Shown here: piece by piece, positions 43,100-52,453 of the stretch
Numbering within the stretch: position 1 is the stretch's first letter
Layout of the letters: the number at the start of each line of letters is the position of its first letter
NCBI GenBank assembly: GCA_025936205.1
Contig: JAICTU010000002.1
Span: forward strand, 1 to 64,000
Length of the DNA stretch: 64,000 bases
Direction of reading: 5' to 3'
DNA from: Polyangiaceae bacterium
Lineage (GTDB): Bacteria; Myxococcota; Polyangia; Polyangiales; Polyangiaceae
Position numbers and translations under genes: made by a program
The notes under the pieces: model-generated
Databases searched by the model: none
What the model saw: only the letters and a program-made list of their open reading frames with translations
What the model was told of the DNA's origin: nothing

Positions 43100-45757
43100 T
43101 CATTCCAACGTGATTCGCTCGCTGGCGGCTCCGGACCCCAGATTTTGTACGGCGACGTGCAACGGGATGCCCTCGATATCGAGCTCCAGGGTCAGCTGGC
43201 CCACGCCGCTTTCCGTGAGGCCGAGCTGGGCGCCTTGCCCGGCGCGCGCGCCGAGCAAGAACAGCGACGCGAACACGGCGCGCAGCTGCGCACGTTGACT
43301 CAGCTCCACCACCGCCGCGGGCTGGAGCTGATCTTCCGCGGTGGAATACCAGCCTTGGCCCGGTACGCCGGCCACGTCGGGCTCACCGTAGTGCAGCTGC
43401 AGCTCCGCGGCCGTGTTGCTGGCGGCGTGTAACGAGAGCAGCGGCGTGCTGTCTGCTGCGCTGCGGGGCGCGATGATGTGCACGCCGCCGTCGCCTGCAC
43501 CCGCCGGAACCAAGGCAGGCACGTCGGGAGCGAGGTGCCAGGTGAGCGAGAAGGCATGCGGCTCGCGGCTGGACAGGTCGTCGAGCACGAGCAACACGTC
43601 GCGGCCGAGCAGCAGCAAGCCGCGACGGTGCGCCACGCCCGAGTACAGGCCGTGCAGCGCCGAGGCATAGAGCCAGGAGTCGCTGCCGTACACGCCGCGA
43701 GCCGTGAGCCCGAGCTGGACCTCCCCGGGCGGTGCGAGAGCAGGCTCGCTCGACGAGCGCGCGGCTGCTGCCAGCTTTTCGCAGCTGACCAGCGGCGCGT
43801 CGATGTACGGATTGGCGCGCTTGCGCAAGGCATCTCGCGCGCACTGGTTATCCCCGTCGACGTTCACGGTGTTGTGCGCGCTGGTGCTCTCGAAGTAGTG
43901 CCGGCCCTCGGCGGTATACGAGAACCAGCCCGAGTCGACGAGCAGCGGAATGCCGGGGCCGCCGGGCGTGCCCGGATCCGGACCGAACAGGTGCACGGAG
44001 AGCGCGTCGGGATGGGAGTGGCGGTGAAAGGGCACGCCGGCGTTGAAGACGATGTGCGTCTGCTGCGTGAAATTGGGGGCAAACGCCGAGTGCAGGGTGA
44101 CGAAGCCGGAGTTCTCGAACACCGTGAGCAGCTCCTCATCGCCGGGCGGAGCGCCCTCTACGCCGCCCGAGCGGTAGTAGCGCAGCTGCTCGGAGAAGGG
44201 CCGCTCCTGCCGCTCGTAGCCCTCGAATTCGGGCTCGGCATAGCCGGAGAAGCGCTGCGGCAGGCTCGATCCGATCATGGGGATCCAGCCGCTCGGCAAG
44301 CCGACGTGGATCGCGGCGCGTACCATGCCGTCGATCAGCCCGGGCACGTCGAGCGCCGTCGAGGGATTGAGCCGGTTGAGATCGGGCGAAGCGAGCTGGG
44401 GGTGCTCGGCGTCGAAGTCGAGGCGCTGCGCGGGGGGTACGGCGTCGGGATCACTGCCGTAGCGGGAATCGATGTCCTCGGTCAGATCGATGCCGGCTCG
44501 CGCCAGCCAGCTGGTGGCGTCGAGCAGCAGGTTCAGCTGGTAGTCGTGATAGAAGGGCGATTGCTCGATCTGCACGCCGTCGGGGAACACCGTGTCGACC
44601 AACAGATCGTTCAGGCGGTGGCGACCGAGGCGCAGCCAGGCGTCGGTCAGCTCGCGCGGCAGCCGCACTCGGTCGGTGCGCGCGAAGTCGTGCGCGAGCT
44701 GCAGGAGTGCGATGGATTCGCTGATGCCGTGATTGTTGCCGGGCTCATAGCCGCTCGGCAGCGCCAGGGCGTCGCCCGTCTGGCGGATGGCCGTGAGCCA
44801 GGCATTGCGGCTCTCGATGGAGAGGATGCCGCGGAACATCTGGTAAGCGTCCGCGAGCACCTGGGCGCGATACGCCGTGGCGTGCGGATCCCAGAGCGAG
44901 AGCCGCAGCTGGGTATAACTCCAGCGGCTCGGCCCCGCGCACTCGACCGGCGTGCTCCCCTCGGCGGCGGGGACGACGCGCCCGAGGCCATCGATGGTGG
45001 AGCCCGGGTCCCATTGCGCGAGCGACGGGGACCAGCTGCGATTCGGGTTGGGATAACCGCTGCCGGGCGCCTCGCAGGTCGGCAGCTGCTCCAGCGCGTA
45101 GGGCAGGTGACCCTCGCTCATGAAGCTGTCGAACACTGCCAGCCCGGCGTTGCGCGCATCGAGCCGCAGGCGCGCGAGCGCGGAGCGCGAGGCGCCGTGA
45201 CCCGTGCGAGCCTCGAGCCGCTCGCGAAGCCGGTCGTCGGAGGCGTGCAGCGCCGTGAACAGCAGCTCGCCCGTCATGCGCAGGCCGAACAGGATGTACT
45301 GGTTGTAGACGGAGAGCTCATTGCCGAGGTAGGCGCGCCAGTCGGGCGCCTCGCACTCATGCTCGACCGCGCCCGGAGCGAACCCGAGGCAGCCCACACT
45401 GCTGCCGTCGCGCAGCTGCTGCGGGTGAGGCTTCGTCGCCAGGCTCGGATCGCTGTCGGACATGCGCGGCAGCCGGTACACGCCCTCGATCATGTCCATC
45501 GCCGCGTCGACCCGGGCGATCTCCCCCGGCTCGCCGAAGTGCAAGAAGCCGTACACCGCGCGCGGTAGCTCGCACACGTCGGTCGAGGCCTCGATGCCGT
45601 AATCGCCCCCCACGTCGGGTACGCACGCGAGGCCTTCGGCGCAGGCGCTCTCCTCGCAGGACTCTCCCTCGCCCGACTGCGGCAGCAGGCGGATGGGAGT
45701 GCAGCCCGCCAGCAGCAGAGCGCACGCCAGTCCGAGGCGACGCAGGGGACTCGTCAC
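43100..45757 (-). CDS. Heparinase II/III-like polysaccharide lyase lipoprotein
   Basis: This is an 885-aa exported protein. GTG 45757 starts a lipoprotein signal ending in LLLAGC (Cys19). A short Cys-rich segment (CEESACAEGLACVPD) follows, then an alpha-toroid region (about residues 75-480) with many Trp/Tyr/His. The C-terminal heparinase II/III-type beta-sandwich carries FNAGVPFHRHSHPDALSVHL, LVDSGWFSYTAEGRHYFEST and SAHNTVNVDGDNQ; the His/Tyr residues of these motifs are the family's catalytic positions. It probably cleaves an acidic or other polysaccharide outside the cell. It stands alone, downstream of the ABC-2 operon. A hairpin sits directly upstream of its start. Confidence 0.8.
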   Translation of the reverse strand: MTSPLRRLGLACALLLAGCTPIRLLPQSGEGESCEESACAEGLACVPDVGGDYGIEASTDVCELPRAVYGFLHFGEPGEIARVDAAMDMIEGVYRLPRMSDSDPSLATKPHPQQLRDGSSVGCLGFAPGAVEHECEAPDWRAYLGNELSVYNQYILFGLRMTGELLFTALHASDDRLRERLEARTGHGASRSALARLRLDARNAGLAVFDSFMSEGHLPYALEQLPTCEAPGSGYPNPNRSWSPSLAQWDPGSTIDGLGRVVPAAEGSTPVECAGPSRWSYTQLRLSLWDPHATAYRAQVLADAYQMFRGILSIESRNAWLTAIRQTGDALALPSGYEPGNNHGISESIALLQLAHDFARTDRVRLPRELTDAWLRLGRHRLNDLLVDTVFPDGVQIEQSPFYHDYQLNLLLDATSWLARAGIDLTEDIDSRYGSDPDAVPPAQRLDFDAEHPQLASPDLNRLNPSTALDVPGLIDGMVRAAIHVGLPSGWIPMIGSSLPQRFSGYAEPEFEGYERQERPFSEQLRYYRSGGVEGAPPGDEELLTVFENSGFVTLHSAFAPNFTQQTHIVFNAGVPFHRHSHPDALSVHLFGPDPGTPGGPGIPLLVDSGWFSYTAEGRHYFESTSAHNTVNVDGDNQCARDALRKRANPYIDAPLVSCEKLAAAARSSSEPALAPPGEVQLGLTARGVYGSDSWLYASALHGLYSGVAHRRGLLLLGRDVLLVLDDLSSREPHAFSLTWHLAPDVPALVPAGAGDGGVHIIAPRSAADSTPLLSLHAASNTAAELQLHYGEPDVAGVPGQGWYSTAEDQLQPAAVVELSQRAQLRAVFASLFLLGARAGQGAQLGLTESGVGQLTLELDIEGIPLHVAVQNLGSGAASERITLE

Positions 45758-45760
45758 GAA

Positions 45761-45779
45761 GACGGAGCGTACCTCCGTC
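45761..45779 (-). promoter_or_regulatory. Hairpin just upstream of the heparinase-like start
   Basis: GACGGAG (45761-45767), loop CGTAC, then CTCCGTC (45773-45779): a perfect 7-bp stem. On the minus strand it ends 3 nt before GTG 45757, and it contains the GGAGG that could be the ribosome binding site. It also lies 24 nt past the ABC permease stop, so it may end that operon, control translation of the next gene, or both. Confidence 0.45.
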
Positions 45780-45802
45780 GGCGCTGTCAGAAACGTGAAA
45801 TG

Positions 45803-46581
45803 TCAGCGCTTCAGGCGGTAACCCGTCTTGAAGGTCCAGAACACCAGCGCGAGACAGATGGCGAGGAAGCCGCAGGTCATCCCCAGGCTGAGACCGACAC
45901 CCACATCGGAGGTCTCGTAGAAGCTCCAGCGAAAGCCGCTGATCAGGTACACGACGGGGTTGAAGAGCGTGGCGGTGCGCCAGGCGGGCGGCAACATGTC
46001 GATGGAGTAAAATGCCCCACCGAGAAACGTGAGCGGCGTGACGACCAGCGTCGGAATGAACTGCAACTGCTCGAAGCCATTCGCCCAGATGCCGATGATG
46101 AAGCCGAACAGACTGAAAGTGACGGCGGTGAGCACGAGGAAGGCGAGCATCCAGAACGGGTGCAAGATCTGCACGGGCACGAACAACGCGGCAGTGCCCA
46201 GGATGATCCCCCCGAGCAACACCGACTTGGTCGCCGCGGCGCCCACGTAACCGAGCGTGATCTCGAACTGCGAGACGGGGGCCGACAGGATCTCGTAGAT
46301 GGTGCCGGTGAACTTCGGGAAATAGATGCCGAACGAGGCGTTGGAGATGCTCTGCGTGAACAGCGAGAGCATGATCAAGCCCGGCACGATGAATGAGCCG
46401 TAGCTGACCCCGTCGACGTGCCCCATGTGCGAGCCGATGGCCGAGCCGAAGACCACGAAATACAGGGAGGTGGAGATCACCGGCGCGGCCACGCTTTGCC
46501 ACAGCGTGCGCAGCGCGCGCGCCATCTCGAAGCGATAGATGGCGCGTACGCCGTGATGGTTGAAGCCGAGGGCTGCTGAAC

Positions 46582-46585
<4 letters not shown>
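45803..46585 (-). CDS. ABC-2 type exporter permease
   Basis: This 260-aa inner-membrane protein of the ABC-2 family (YadH-like) has six hydrophobic spans and a C-terminal amphipathic segment. Motifs include [19 protein letters not shown] at the first span and the conserved [28 protein letters not shown] loop before the last spans, given as patterns. It forms the pore for the adjacent ATPase, usually as a homodimer. The substrate is unknown; lipids, polysaccharides or drugs are typical. GTG 46585 overlaps the ATPase stop. Confidence 0.9.
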
Positions 46586-47589
<1,004 letters not shown>

Positions 47590-47604
47590 GCGTTTTCGAG
47601 CCGG

Positions 47605-48135
47605 CTAGGCGTGGGATGAGGGCGGGGCGGTGGTGTCGTTCAGCGCGGGCAGCAGCGGGATATCCGTCGGACCCATCTCCACGCCGAGCCGCGTCAAGAC
47701 GGCGTGCACCTGTCCGCGATGGTGAGTCTGGTGATTGAACATTTGCGTGACGAGGGCCAGCCGGGGCGCCGTCTGTGTAAAGCCGTAGAGCTGGCTCGTC
47801 CAGGTCAGGGGCTCCTCCAGCCACTCCGCCGTCACACCCCGGGCGAAATCCAGGATATCGCCGTCCAGCTCCTCGCGGGCCGCGCTCAGCTCCGCGAAAT
47901 CCGCGTACAACTCTTGCCCCAGCCTGCCCAGCGGATGAGCCTTGCTCGTAAAACGGCGCATCCACGCGCGATCTCCCCAGAGCAAGTGATTCAAAGTGGA
48001 ATGGATGGACTTGAAGAACAGCCCATGATCCCGCCGCCGCTCCTCGTCCTTCAGCGTGGCGCAGGCCGCGTACATGCGACGATTCATCCAGTGATTGTAT
48101 TCGGCCATCAGAACGGGGTAGCTGCCCTGGAACAT
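47605..48135 (-). CDS. DinB-family metalloprotein
   Basis: This 176-aa four-helix-bundle protein of the DinB/YfiT superfamily starts at ATG 48135 (MFQGSYPVLMAEYNHWMN). The metal-ligand histidines are in HSTLNHLLWGDRAWM and in MFNHQTHHRGQVH (HxxxHxxxH-like). These proteins bind divalent metals, and some act as thiol-S-transferases or maleylpyruvate isomerases. The longer frame upstream is a shadow. The gene precedes the ABC-2 operon by 15 nt and may be co-transcribed. Confidence 0.85.
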   Translation of the reverse strand: MFQGSYPVLMAEYNHWMNRRMYAACATLKDEERRRDHGLFFKSIHSTLNHLLWGDRAWMRRFTSKAHPLGRLGQELYADFAELSAAREELDGDILDFARGVTAEWLEEPLTWTSQLYGFTQTAPRLALVTQMFNHQTHHRGQVHAVLTRLGVEMGPTDIPLLPALNDTTAPPSSHA

Positions 48136-48874
48136 GCGCGCCAGTGTGCCCGAGGACGCTGGGTAGGGCCAGCCGGCAACGCTGGCGCGGAAGCAGAGCG
48201 CAGGCATGGAGCCCGGCGCGGCCGCAGGCAAGCCCCCGAACGGAGCCGGGATGCGCGATGTGTTCGCGCGCAATGTGGGTCGGCGCGGGGGCGTCAGAAG
48301 AAGGGCTCGGAACCGAACGACGTTCAGAGACGCCAGGATGAGCCCGCTGAGAAGTGGGGCCGCCGGGGGTGCCGCTACCCCTGACGATGCTCGTCCCCAG
48401 CAGCTCGAGAACGGCGATTTCCCTTGACGGCTTTTTGTGAACTCGGCGCTGGCAAGCGCTGAGCCCCACAATTCAACGCGAACGGCGCCTCGAACGCGTC
48501 GATCCCCTCCCGTGCGGGTATGAGCACGGGGACGGGCGCCTGGAGCTGGCGCACCGGGAAGGGGGCCTTTCGCGGCGACGCGCTGAGATTCCCATGGAAA
48601 CCTCAACTGCGAGTCGATGCACCTGACGCCGATGCCTCGTTGCGCGCGCAATTCGCGGAGGTCCCGCAGGACCTGTCCAGGCCCGCACCGGGGTCTTGCA
48701 TCATCCTGCTAGGGCTAGGAATGGGCGGCTTCGGCGAGTATGTGGAGCGGCTGATTGGATACAAGCCACGCTCGAGCATGCGAGCCCCGCGCGCGCAGTG
48801 GGCGGTCCTGGCGTCGCTCGATGCCTTGTCGCGCCGAGCCCACTCGCACACTGTGTCGCTAGCAGAGCGCGCGG
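48136..48874. other. 739-bp intergenic region, no convincing gene
   Basis: It lies between the start of the DinB gene and the stop of the first haem lipoprotein gene. Frames on both strands (for example 48520-48936 plus) are Arg/Ala-rich, lack ribosome binding sites and look like compositional open frames. No hairpin with a T-run, tRNA or repeat array was seen. It is a candidate place for a small RNA or a degraded gene, but I cannot support either. Confidence 0.45.
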
Positions 48875-50368
48875 CTATGGGTCGTAGAACTGCACGGTTT
48901 CGCGGTACATCGCGCCCAGATCATCACCGACGCTGACGCCGAAGACGTAGTCGGACGGGAAGGTGTCGCGCACGAGCTGCCGGCTGTGTTCGGGGAAGGC
49001 GTCGGGGTCGGCCAGGATGGTCTCCGTGCGCAGGCCGGTGCCGGCGTGCTGGTGGCAACCGATGCAGTTGGAGGCGACGTTGCCGTCGCCTTCTTCGAGG
49101 TACGGGTTGGAGCACCAGCTGGGGCCGCCCATCCCGGCGTAGGCGGCTTCGAGCGAGTCGCCGAGGCTGCCGTCGAAGCCGCCCCGGGGATCTGCATCGC
49201 CTTCCGCGAAGGCGACGGAGCTGCACATCTTGTAGTGTTGCCAGGGGCCCGGCAGGGTCGAGGGGCGGTCGGCGCCGAAGTCGCTGTCCGCGTCGGGTGA
49301 CCACCAGAGGGTGAGCCAGAACCAGTGGTTCAGCTCTTTGGTCATGATGTGCAACGCAGCGAGGCGGAAGGTGTTACCGTTCGGCAGGCGCAGGGTGTAG
49401 ATGTCGTCGGGGCCAGGGTCTGCTTCGCCGTCGGGCTCGGTCCAGGCGAACTTGCCGTCGGGAGCGAGGCGTCGGGCGAGGCCGGCGGCAGAGGTGTCGT
49501 AGCTGGGCAGTGCGTTGCCGATCTCGCTGCGGCGCCAGCTGGCCTTGATGATGCTCGCGTCTGCGGGGAACTGTGTCTGGAGGCAATCCGGGGGAGGGCT
49601 CGGCGGCAGGCCGCAGCGGACGTCTCCAGGAGGGCCCGCTGTCGCCCCGGCAGCAGGTGCCGCATCCACGGCCCCATCCCGGCACCGCAGCACCGGCGCG
49701 TAGCTCTCCAGCAGCTCACGGCTCGCCGCCGGCGAGTAGGCGACACGGTAGATGCCAGCGAGCCCCGCGACTGCGCTGGCGTCGCTGATGGCGGCGCGGT
49801 AGCTGGCGAGGCGTTCGGCAGTCCACTCGGGGAAGTCGCTGGCGGCGCCGTCGTTCCAGAGCCAGGCAGCGTCGAGCGTGTTGCCCGGCAGGGGCGCGCG
49901 CGCGGCGCGTTCGGCGGGCGAGAGCTGGGGGTAGACGTGGCGGAAGATGCGGGTCAGGTCATCTTTGGCGTGCCAGGTTTGCCAGGCGGGCAGCGTCGCG
50001 GGGCTGGTGCCGAGCGCTGCGGCCACGGGCATCGGGGCGAGCACGCGTTCGGCGATCTGCCACGCGACTTCGCGGCGCAAGCGCTGGGAGGTGATGAGCT
50101 CGAGGGCGCGCGCTTCGAGCGTGGTGTCGGCGTGGTAGTCTGCCGGCTCACCCACTGTCGAGCGATCGACGACGCTGAGCGCCGCGCGGTTCTGTCCGAT
50201 GTCATCCGTGCTCGACGTGGAGCAGTCGAGCGCGGGGCTGGGCCCGGGCGTGTCGTTGCCGGCGCCAGCGCCTCCGGCTGGGCTCAGCTCGGTCGTGTCG
50301 CGGGCTCCGCAGGCGAGGCTCGCGCTGGCGAGCAGCAGTGCACCGAGGAGCTGGAGGCGGGCGGCCAT
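48875..50368 (-). CDS. Secreted monohaem cytochrome-like lipoprotein
   Basis: This 497-aa protein has a lipoprotein signal (Cys20 in SASLAC) and a Gly/Pro/Ser linker. A largely helical body follows, and a single haem attachment motif CIGCH lies at residues 435-439 close to the C-terminus. Several Cys residues (CRCGLP-like region near 250, DCLQTQF, KMCSSVAF, WCSNPYL) may form disulfides. A candidate axial Met is in DLGAMYRETV. The conserved-looking core TKELNHWFWLTLWWSPDAD does not match a domain I know. It follows the cytochrome-propeller gene by only 2 nt, so both are almost certainly co-expressed and may form a cell-surface electron carrier complex. The protein family is unrecognised. Confidence 0.7.
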   Translation of the reverse strand: MAARLQLLGALLLASASLACGARDTTELSPAGGAGAGNDTPGPSPALDCSTSSTDDIGQNRAALSVVDRSTVGEPADYHADTTLEARALELITSQRLRREVAWQIAERVLAPMPVAAALGTSPATLPAWQTWHAKDDLTRIFRHVYPQLSPAERAARAPLPGNTLDAAWLWNDGAASDFPEWTAERLASYRAAISDASAVAGLAGIYRVAYSPAASRELLESYAPVLRCRDGAVDAAPAAGATAGPPGDVRCGLPPSPPPDCLQTQFPADASIIKASWRRSEIGNALPSYDTSAAGLARRLAPDGKFAWTEPDGEADPGPDDIYTLRLPNGNTFRLAALHIMTKELNHWFWLTLWWSPDADSDFGADRPSTLPGPWQHYKMCSSVAFAEGDADPRGGFDGSLGDSLEAAYAGMGGPSWCSNPYLEEGDGNVASNCIGCHQHAGTGLRTETILADPDAFPEHSRQLVRDTFPSDYVFGVSVGDDLGAMYRETVQFYDP

Positions 50369-50370
50369 GT

Positions 50371-52350
50371 TCACTCGCGCAGGAGGGCGGCGTCGGTCGC
50401 GGCGAAGAACTCCTGCTTCGCCAGCGTGCGGACGGCGAAGTAGATCCAGCCGTCGGAGCGGAAATGGGGGAAGAGCGCGAACTTGCCGGGCGGCATGTCG
50501 GTCAGGCGCGCGATGTTCCCCGTCGTCAGGTCGACCAGATACAGGTTGGACGAGCCGTTCGCCAGGTAGCCCTGGAAGCCAGGCTCGTCCGCGCTGGCGA
50601 AGCCGAGCTCCTGCGCGTCGGATGCGGTGACGTAGCGGTGGAACACCAGCCAGCGTTCGTCGTACGAGAAGGTGGGTTTGCCGCCCTGGACGCACAAGCG
50701 ACCCAGGTCCTCGACGGAGGCGCTGGACGTGCCGCGAACATTGGCCTTGGTGAGCTTGTAGAGCGCGTAGCCGGCGTGCTCCGCTGCGATCACGCTGTTC
50801 TCCAGGTCGAGCTCGCGCCCCTTGATGCGCGTGGCCAGCAGGTTGCCCGAGGGGGACAGCATCGGGTCGCCCTGGTGCGCCAGCGCGACCTGAACGGAGT
50901 CCCCGGCGTCGTACCCGTCTCCGACGTGAACCACGGCCGTCAGCGTGACTTTGCTGGTGGCCTCGTAGGCGGCGGACGGGTTGTTGAGCACCTTCTCGAA
51001 GCCGCCATTGTCGCTGGTATACGAACCGTGCACGACCCAGTAGTCACTGCCGCCGACCGAGCTGGCCAGCTGCTGGTAGAGGCCGACGCGGCCGAGGACC
51101 TGGTGGCATTCCAGCTCGCTTCCCGTCAGCTCGGTGAGGCCGCTGCTGAGCACGGAATAGTCGCAGGTGAGCGCCTGTTCGCGCGGCGAGACGGAGCCAT
51201 CCGTGGGTTCCGTGATCATCTCGCCGCTGGCTTCCCCATCATTCTGTTGCAGGATGAATCCCGAGCCGTCGGGGAAGAAGGTGGCGTCGTAACGGAAGTT
51301 GGCGGGGATCACGCGACCACCCGCCAGGTCGATGATCTGGCCGTAGCGGTTCTCCGCGAGGGGCTGAAGCAAGCCGGACGCGATGTAGCGGCCGTCGGGG
51401 GAAACACGCGACCAGTAGGTGCTGGGCGTGTTCGAGTTGTCGTAGAGCACGCGAATCTGCGCGCCGCCGAGCGCCTGCCAGTCGCTGGTCGTACCGTTGG
51501 AGCTCGCGAGCGGAAAGTCGCCGAGGCAAGCGGACCCGCTCTGGCCGTTCTCGCAGCCAAAGTCGAGCAGCGGGAGCTGCGCGTTCTTCGCGCGCCAGCC
51601 CGAGGTTGCCATCTCCTGCACGTGCTCGCTCAGAGTGCCCAGATCGAGCCCGTCGGTGCAGGCTGCTCCCTCATCGGCAGGCACCAGGTCGAATAGCTTC
51701 GGGGTCTTGCGCGCAAACCATTCGGCCACGATGTCGAACTCGGCCTGGGTCCAGGGAGTGCCGGCGCGCGGCATGCCGACGTTGGTGATGAAGCTGGTTT
51801 TTTCTTTCTGGCGATCGCCGACGCCCGAGGCCCGCTCGAACACGTGGGAGAACCACGGTAGGTGAGAAGCCGCGGCGTAGATGCCGAAGTGTTCGGGCGC
51901 GAGCGGCTCACCGTCGTCGGCCTGTTGTCGAAAGCACGCGAACATCTGGTCCAGCGCCGCCTGATCATCGAGGTCGGCATCACCGAGGCACTCGTTGGCG
52001 AAGGCCTGCGTGAGCTGCGCCCAGCGGGTGAGCGTGGGGCGACCGAGGGTGTGGCAGTTCTTGCACACGCCGCTGCCGTTGACGGCGGAGGCGCCCAGCA
52101 GATCGAGCGCCTGGTTCGCCAGTGCATCGTCCTCCAGGGCCACCGGACCGCGCAGCACTGGAATCGTGCCCGTCCCGCCGCCCGTCGCTCCCTGGGCCGA
52201 GCCGTCGGGCCCCCGGGCAGGCGAGCCCTCCGAGCAGGCCGAGCCGAGCAGCAGCCCCCCGGGCAGCAGCCTCAGGACAGCGTGAAGGAAGGTGGCGCGG
52301 CCGCGGGGGGAGGTGCCGCTGGCGCTGCGCCGGTAGGGACGGGAACTCAT
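50371..52350 (-). CDS. Secreted cytochrome c-propeller lipoprotein (paralogue B)
   Basis: This 659-aa lipoprotein (Cys39 in LGSAC) has a haem-binding CKNCH at residues 96-100 within NGSGVCKNCHTLGRPTL and a likely axial Met in NVGMPRAGTPWTQAEF, a compact c-type module of about 160 residues. The rest is a beta-propeller with PD40/TolB-like repeats: VSPDGRYIASGLL, FFPDGSGFILQQ, PMLSPSGNLLATRI, PTFSYDERWLVFHRY and LFPHFRSDGWIYFAV. It is closely related to the next gene upstream over its whole length. A 103-bp gap separates it from that paralogue. The role is unknown; electron transfer coupled to binding of an extracellular ligand is a guess. Confidence 0.75.
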   Translation of the reverse strand: MSSRPYRRSASGTSPRGRATFLHAVLRLLPGGLLLGSACSEGSPARGPDGSAQGATGGGTGTIPVLRGPVALEDDALANQALDLLGASAVNGSGVCKNCHTLGRPTLTRWAQLTQAFANECLGDADLDDQAALDQMFACFRQQADDGEPLAPEHFGIYAAASHLPWFSHVFERASGVGDRQKEKTSFITNVGMPRAGTPWTQAEFDIVAEWFARKTPKLFDLVPADEGAACTDGLDLGTLSEHVQEMATSGWRAKNAQLPLLDFGCENGQSGSACLGDFPLASSNGTTSDWQALGGAQIRVLYDNSNTPSTYWSRVSPDGRYIASGLLQPLAENRYGQIIDLAGGRVIPANFRYDATFFPDGSGFILQQNDGEASGEMITEPTDGSVSPREQALTCDYSVLSSGLTELTGSELECHQVLGRVGLYQQLASSVGGSDYWVVHGSYTSDNGGFEKVLNNPSAAYEATSKVTLTAVVHVGDGYDAGDSVQVALAHQGDPMLSPSGNLLATRIKGRELDLENSVIAAEHAGYALYKLTKANVRGTSSASVEDLGRLCVQGGKPTFSYDERWLVFHRYVTASDAQELGFASADEPGFQGYLANGSSNLYLVDLTTGNIARLTDMPPGKFALFPHFRSDGWIYFAVRTLAKQEFFAATDAALLRE

Positions 52351-52453
52351 TGTTGTTTTTTGACACGGAGAGCGGCGTGAGGTCCAGCGCGGCCCCCACC
52401 CCCGGCGCGCGGTGGCAGCGCCGGGGGAGCGGTCGAGCCAGACCGGCCACGGC

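Noticed and set aside
48520..48936. 138-codon plus-strand frame in the 48 kb intergenic region
   Set aside because: Arg/Ala-rich with no ribosome binding site, and it runs into the antisense of the haem lipoprotein gene.
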